In this document: positions 61,001 through 64,000 of the stretch, piece by piece
How the letters are laid out: each line of letters opens with the position of its first letter
How positions within the stretch are numbered: position 1 is the first letter of the stretch
NCBI RefSeq assembly: GCF_947501165.1
Contig: NZ_CANMUU010000001.1
Span: 1,364,001-1,428,000, forward strand
DNA from: an uncultured Allomuricauda sp.
GTDB taxonomy: Bacteria; Bacteroidota; Bacteroidia; Flavobacteriales; Flavobacteriaceae
Direction: 5' to 3'
DNA length: 64,000 bases
The notes under the pieces: generated by a model
The model's input: only the letters and a program-made list of their open reading frames with translations
Databases searched by the model: none
What the model was told of the DNA's origin: nothing
Made by a program: the position numbers and the translations under genes

Positions 61001-62808
61001 ATTTTGACTCCTGTAAAGGAATCATTTATTAAGGCCGATTTTCTTACGAGCTTGGTTTCTTTTTTCTCTTCGGTCAGTACCACTTCATCCAATTCGATAA
61101 TGTCGCTTGACAATTTGAACGGAATGTCTGCCAAAGGCTCATTCGAGAAAGGGTTCAAAAACAATCCTTCGGGGAGGAGATGTTTGGTTAAATCCATTGA
61201 ATCATTACGTTCTATGATGCTAGGAAATTTAACTTCCAAATCGGGCTTTTTTAACCCTCCTCTTTTCTTTCGGATGGAAAAGTTAAGAGTATCCCCGTTT
61301 TTGGAGAACAAATCCGTCAACTCAAGAGTCTGGGAGTCGTCTAAATCAAGCAAAACCATAGAACCGATACCATCTCCAATCAATGCCAAGCGCTCTTCTT
61401 TTTTCAACTCAGAATTTAACTTCAGTTTTGCGCTTACTCCATGTTCGAAAGGATATGTGATTTCAGGTTCCCCATTAAAAATGAGCCCCCAGTCGTAACT
61501 GCTCCAACCTTGTGTTAGCATGGCCAAGTCCAGTTCATATTCCTTAATTCTATCGGAATCTGAAAAATACCGGGATGAGTTCTCTATCGGAGATTTTAGA
61601 TAGGGATGTAAAAGAAAAGAAGAAAAAATATTGAATTCCTTAAGATCATGCGTGTTTGAAGAAGGTAAAGCAGAAACACTTAAAGAAACAGGTTTGTTTT
61701 TGTTTATGTAAGTCTTTATTTTAAGAGAAACCGAGTCCTTTTTCTCTTTACCTTTTATCACAGATGCTTTGGCCAAGTTCAGTCCTTTAAAGTTGAAAAT
61801 CAATCGTTCACTTATTGGCTCTAAATTTTTGTTGAACAAGGTGATAATGTTGGTGCCGGGTAATAGATTTTCCTTGTTGACTTTGATGTTTCTGGATATA
61901 CTGTCAAAGACAAAAGAATTCAAGGTCATTATTCCATCACGATGAATAGCTAGATGGAACGAGTCTTTTTTTATCGTTTCAAAGGTTCTATTGTTTGTAT
62001 TCAATGAGACAACCAGTTTCTCCTCCAAAATGTTATTGACCGCCATGGCAATTCCATTGTTCTTTGCTTCCGGGAGCATTTTTTCAATAGTGCTACCATT
62101 TTCAAGGGTTGCCTTTAAGGTATAGGTCTGTTGTTGTTTGGGAAGTAATTCGAATCGACCCAAACCCGCCTCATTCGTAAAAACCTCAGTCAATTGATTG
62201 TTTTCACTATCGAACACGCCTCCTTTTTGAATCCGTACTCCTCTTCCATTCCAATCAATAATGCGTAACCCTACCATGTTATCCGTATCGGCTATCAGAT
62301 GACCTCCTTCGGGGAGTAGTTGTAGATCGTAACCTTCTTGCGATTCAGGTGAGTCTGTCTGGGCCGAAGGCTTAATTATGTTGATTTGTTTAACGAAAGG
62401 AACATCTTCTTTAAAATTATTCATCCATTTGGTTCCTGCTTTAAGATAATAGGTGCCTGAATTCCATGTGGAATCTATTTTAAAGCTACCGTGGGCAACT
62501 CCCTTTTCAAATAAAAAAAGGTCTTCGGTAATCTGGTCACCATTTGAATCATATAAACCGCAATAGAGGTTTTTTGTTGGATTTGAACGTTGATTACTTT
62601 TTTTGTTGTAGGCATAGGCTGTCCACCAAATCTCATCTCCTTGAATGAAGGTGGTTTTATTCACATGTAAATGAACGGACTCTCTATAATGACGGAAATG
62701 GGATTCGTATGTTTCTTTTAACTCGGTAGTTTCTGGTTCTTGTGCATCCAGGTTGATGTTGAAAAAAAATAGGAGGGATAGAAGAGAATAATAGCGAACC
62801 GACTTCAT
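58024..62808 (-). CDS. Envelope protein made of two tandem MG2/plug-like units (1594 aa)
   Basis: A 1594-residue exported protein with a signal peptide (SLLSLLFFFNINLDAQ). It consists of two homologous units. Unit 1 runs from about residue 34 (YESHFRHYRESVHLHVNK) and unit 2 from 836 (YESHFSDLRESLHLHLNK). Each has an MG2-like beta sandwich (EIWWTAY..YDKK), an LQLLPEGGHLI / LQILPEGGHII stretch, repeated beta domains, an ELD-LTQGWSSYDW segment, a TonB-receptor-plug-like domain with IDEIY, and a final carboxypeptidase-like domain ending in GEVEFKIP / GEATLTLP. Only the first unit has a signal, so this is a fusion after duplication. Single-unit relatives of about 800 residues are common in Flavobacteriia. 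The function is unknown. Confidence 0.85.
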   Translation of the reverse strand: MKSVRYYSLLSLLFFFNINLDAQEPETTELKETYESHFRHYRESVHLHVNKTTFIQGDEIWWTAYAYNKKSNQRSNPTKNLYCGLYDSNGDQITEDLFLFEKGVAHGSFKIDSTWNSGTYYLKAGTKWMNNFKEDVPFVKQINIIKPSAQTDSPESQEGYDLQLLPEGGHLIADTDNMVGLRIIDWNGRGVRIQKGGVFDSENNQLTEVFTNEAGLGRFELLPKQQQTYTLKATLENGSTIEKMLPEAKNNGIAMAVNNILEEKLVVSLNTNNRTFETIKKDSFHLAIHRDGIMTLNSFVFDSISRNIKVNKENLLPGTNIITLFNKNLEPISERLIFNFKGLNLAKASVIKGKEKKDSVSLKIKTYINKNKPVSLSVSALPSSNTHDLKEFNIFSSFLLHPYLKSPIENSSRYFSDSDRIKEYELDLAMLTQGWSSYDWGLIFNGEPEITYPFEHGVSAKLKLNSELKKEERLALIGDGIGSMVLLDLDDSQTLELTDLFSKNGDTLNFSIRKKRGGLKKPDLEVKFPSIIERNDSMDLTKHLLPEGLFLNPFSNEPLADIPFKLSSDIIELDEVVLTEEKKETKLVRKSALINDSFTGVKIGEKEIKHNLFLLDFIAKNGFLVDFVVQTGQVSIRNSRPGFGGGRAIPTPTTDNAAEANGTGLLATSSSAGAGVRVYEDDFLVNDLRQLLNVPMSEIDEIYFERNGAAGDTFNSQNGVIRIYRKVGPRSRSNSIYFAEKLVENSFSRPKTFYRPKYISTGGDAFENYGIVHWEPQLITNKKGEVEFKIPKDNISSVKVLIEGMGEDGSLLSHTQEILLNGSTQDINNYKLQDGYESHFSDLRESLHLHLNKDVFFVGEEIWWTAYFYDKKAGEPSRKTTNLHCTIYNADGNRVSSGMFLVENGITNGSFKLDNSFKSGTYYIKAGTSWMQNFREEQDFLKEITVINETITESEPSPAKPYNLQILPEGGHIIKGAENTIGIKLVDNNGMGMEITEGKVMAPNSEKVADVVTNSYGVGKFILPGNVEYPLTLEAILPNGETINKKLPEPKRKGIVINVNNILEDKIVISLKTNPSTLKEISGKNFHMAVHRDGLMALKTFKIDELKKVIKIGKSKLLSGTNIITLFDDDLNPISERLVFNYQNLKLGKLEVEVPQRKNKDSVSVLINAFSKNNTPVSLSVSALPSETTSKNTHSSIVSNFLLTPYLRSEVEHAARYFEDIDRTKAYELDLILLTQGWSSYDWRGIFDGPPKIEHPFENGISVSGKLNSKIRKGDQLVIQQGNMFNMQFVELKDSTNFQIDNFLQFNGDTLMLSLRNRNKKLRKPEMETTFLSTKVLGDSIAQESLGKKIPFGISKEINNQNGNTTDKPLFKQDNTIFLEGVTVSEERIEKKLTRASPLINGLFDGFKISDDDVKRNPLLSDFIRRQGFRVQEDFANNVLLIGSPIPLAGPVAVYDNDILVRDFTQLANIPLYQIDEIYLTKDGLFEGPDFGGGTIRIYRKTGGYSPTTLSFAEKLVENSFTRPKKFYRPQYDYSNENFLSSGIVHWEPNLVTNKKGEATLTLPDDGVTNVTLFFEGMADDGTLISHSEKISLE

Positions 62809-62885
62809 GTTGTTTTCTTTTGAAAATACGAAAAAGTGCTCGGACCAGTAGCCACTTTATCAAGTATTTAACAAGTATATACAAC

Positions 62886-62914
62886 AAAAAACCGCACTTT
62901 TTAAGTGCGGTTTT
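62886..62914 (-). terminator. Terminator of groL
   Basis: AACCGCACTT (62890-62899) pairs perfectly with AAGTGCGGTT (62903-62912). On the minus strand the hairpin is followed by a T-run, at 22 bases after the groL stop. Confidence 0.9.
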
Positions 62915-62936
62915 CTTTACTATATAAGAGTGTGTC

Positions 62937-64000
62937 TTACATCATTCCTGGCATTCCACCACCACCCATAGGAGGCATTGCGGCAGGTGCATCTTCCTTA
63001 ATATCAGTCAATGCGCACTCGGTAGTCAAAATCATTCCAGACACGGAGGCTGCATTCTCTAAAGCAACACGGGTTACTTTTTTCGGATCAATGATACCTG
63101 CCTTCATCATTTCAACATAGTTGTCTGCTTTGGCATCGTATCCAAAATCAGCTTTACCTTCTTGAACCTTGGCAACAACTACAGAACCTTCACCACCAGC
63201 ATTTTCAACAATGGTTCTTAGTGGAGACTCAATAGCTCTAGCAACAATTTGAAGTCCGGTATCTTCATCCGCATTTGAAGTTTCCGTTTTGGCAAGAACA
63301 GACTTTGCTCTTACCAAAGCAACTCCACCTCCAGCAACGATACCTTCTTCAACAGCAGCTCTAGTGGCATGTAATGCATCATCCACACGGTCTTTTTTCT
63401 CTTTCATCTCTACTTCTGAAGCAGCACCTACATAAAGAACGGCAACACCACCGGCCAATTTGGCCAAACGCTCTTGCAATTTCTCCTTATCATAATCGGA
63501 CGTGGTCGTCTCAATCTGTGATTTGATTTGATTCACTCGAGTCTTGATATTCTTGGCAGAGCCAGCGCCATTTACGATAGTGGTATTGTCCTTATCGATA
63601 GTTACTCTTTCCGTTGTACCCAACATATCAACAGTAGCAGTTTCCAAAGAGAAACCTCTTTCTTCAGAAATCACGGTACCGTTGGTTAAGATGGCGATAT
63701 CCTCCAACATTGCTTTTCTACGGTCACCAAAACCAGGTGCTTTTACCGCAGCGATTTTGAGGGAACCTCTCAACTTGTTCACTACTAAAGTAGCTAGCGC
63801 TTCACCATCAACATCTTCTGCTATAATCAACAAAGGTTTTCCAGACTGGGCTACTGGCTCCAAAACTGGAAGCAAATCTTTCATTGAAGAGATTTTCTTG
63901 TCGAAAAGAAGAATGTATGGATTGTCCAAATCGGCAATCATTTTTTCAGAGTCGGTAACGAAGTAAGGAGAAAGATACCCTCTATCAAACTGCATCCCTT
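62937..64000 (-). CDS. groL: Chaperonin GroEL (C-terminal two thirds; cut by window end)
   Basis: The frame is open to the last base of the window, so the gene starts outside it. The visible part covers the apical domain from [15 protein letters not shown] onwards, the second intermediate segment and the C-terminal equatorial domain with [11 protein letters not shown], and ends in the Gly-Met tail GGGGMPGMM. It is the large subunit of the chaperonin that folds proteins in an ATP-driven chamber; groS normally lies upstream beyond the window. Conserved residues are as expected. Confidence 0.97.
   Translation of the reverse strand, partial: GMQFDRGYLSPYFVTDSEKMIADLDNPYILLFDKKISSMKDLLPVLEPVAQSGKPLLIIAEDVDGEALATLVVNKLRGSLKIAAVKAPGFGDRRKAMLEDIAILTNGTVISEERGFSLETATVDMLGTTERVTIDKDNTTIVNGAGSAKNIKTRVNQIKSQIETTTSDYDKEKLQERLAKLAGGVAVLYVGAASEVEMKEKKDRVDDALHATRAAVEEGIVAGGGVALVRAKSVLAKTETSNADEDTGLQIVARAIESPLRTIVENAGGEGSVVVAKVQEGKADFGYDAKADNYVEMMKAGIIDPKKVTRVALENAASVSGMILTTECALTDIKEDAPAAMPPMGGGGMPGMM

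Noticed and set aside
60848..61498. Long plus-strand frame of 216 residues inside the 1594-residue gene
   Set aside because: It is Ser/Leu-rich antisense of a clearly coding region and has no start signal or family likeness.
58024..62808. Two separate genes wrongly joined
   Set aside because: The frame is continuous through the junction with no stop codon and no second signal peptide, so a fusion is the simpler reading; a sequencing error cannot be ruled out from this window alone.

Overview
The window looks like a chromosomal segment of a marine-type member of the Flavobacteriaceae (Bacteroidota). The signs are promoters of the TTTG-N19-TAnnTTTG kind (clearest in front of the tRNA-Phe), starts without clear Shine-Dalgarno sequences and often only a few bases after a TAnnTTTG box, lipoproteins with acidic residues right after the lipobox Cys, a GYDIA-type GHMP kinase next to HMG-CoA reductase (mevalonate route), a HYC_CC_PP-type protein beside a TonB-dependent receptor, and many genes typical of this family. 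The genus cannot be fixed from the sequence alone. The window begins inside a GAPDH gene and ends inside groL.

Layout. 1-4.3 kb: end of gapA, small membrane proteins, an EEP-family nuclease/phosphatase and a DUF5694 protein. 4.4-11.3 kb: a TolB/FlgO-like + TPR + AraC-type regulator, then a serine hydrolase lipoprotein and a tight run of an SDR protein, a DUF983 protein, a quinone-reductase-like flavoprotein, an FMN reductase fused to a SnoaL-like domain and a GNAT acetyltransferase. 11.33-21.29 kb: an integrative element of about 10 kb inserted at the 3' end of tRNA-Phe(GAA). It is bounded by a 14-bp direct repeat, has a tyrosine recombinase at its left end and 12-nt-period TGTCAAC repeats near both ends, and carries about a dozen genes, mostly of unknown function (an excisionase-like HTH protein, several membrane or secreted proteins, a secreted trypsin-like protease).

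21.4-31.1 kb: coaX, an outer-membrane protein, a TPR protein, lptC, a small membrane protein, a CNNM/CBS transporter-like protein and a PpiD/SurA-type foldase form an envelope-biogenesis run; a DUF2157/GDYXXLXY pair lies opposite. 31.3-46.4 kb: mevalonate genes, a DPP-IV-type peptidase with a POT peptide transporter, comEC, an NlpC/P60 peptidase, lpxB, surE, a C-terminal processing protease, a lone AT-rich cassette-like gene followed by a palindromic element, and a DNA/RNA endonuclease. 46.4-54.1 kb: the elongasome operon mreB-mreC-mreD-pbp2-rodA (minus strand), purH and an fRMsr-like GAF protein. 54.2-64 kb: a probable metal-handling cluster (HYC_CC_PP protein, TonB-dependent receptor, two HMA proteins), a 1594-residue envelope protein made of two tandem copies of one unit, and groL.

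The most notable unexplained items are the tRNA-Phe element with its end repeats, internal 13-bp tandem repeats and uncharacterised cargo; the internally duplicated 1594-residue protein; and the cassette-like gene with its 3' palindrome. No CRISPR array, rRNA gene or intact insertion sequence was seen.
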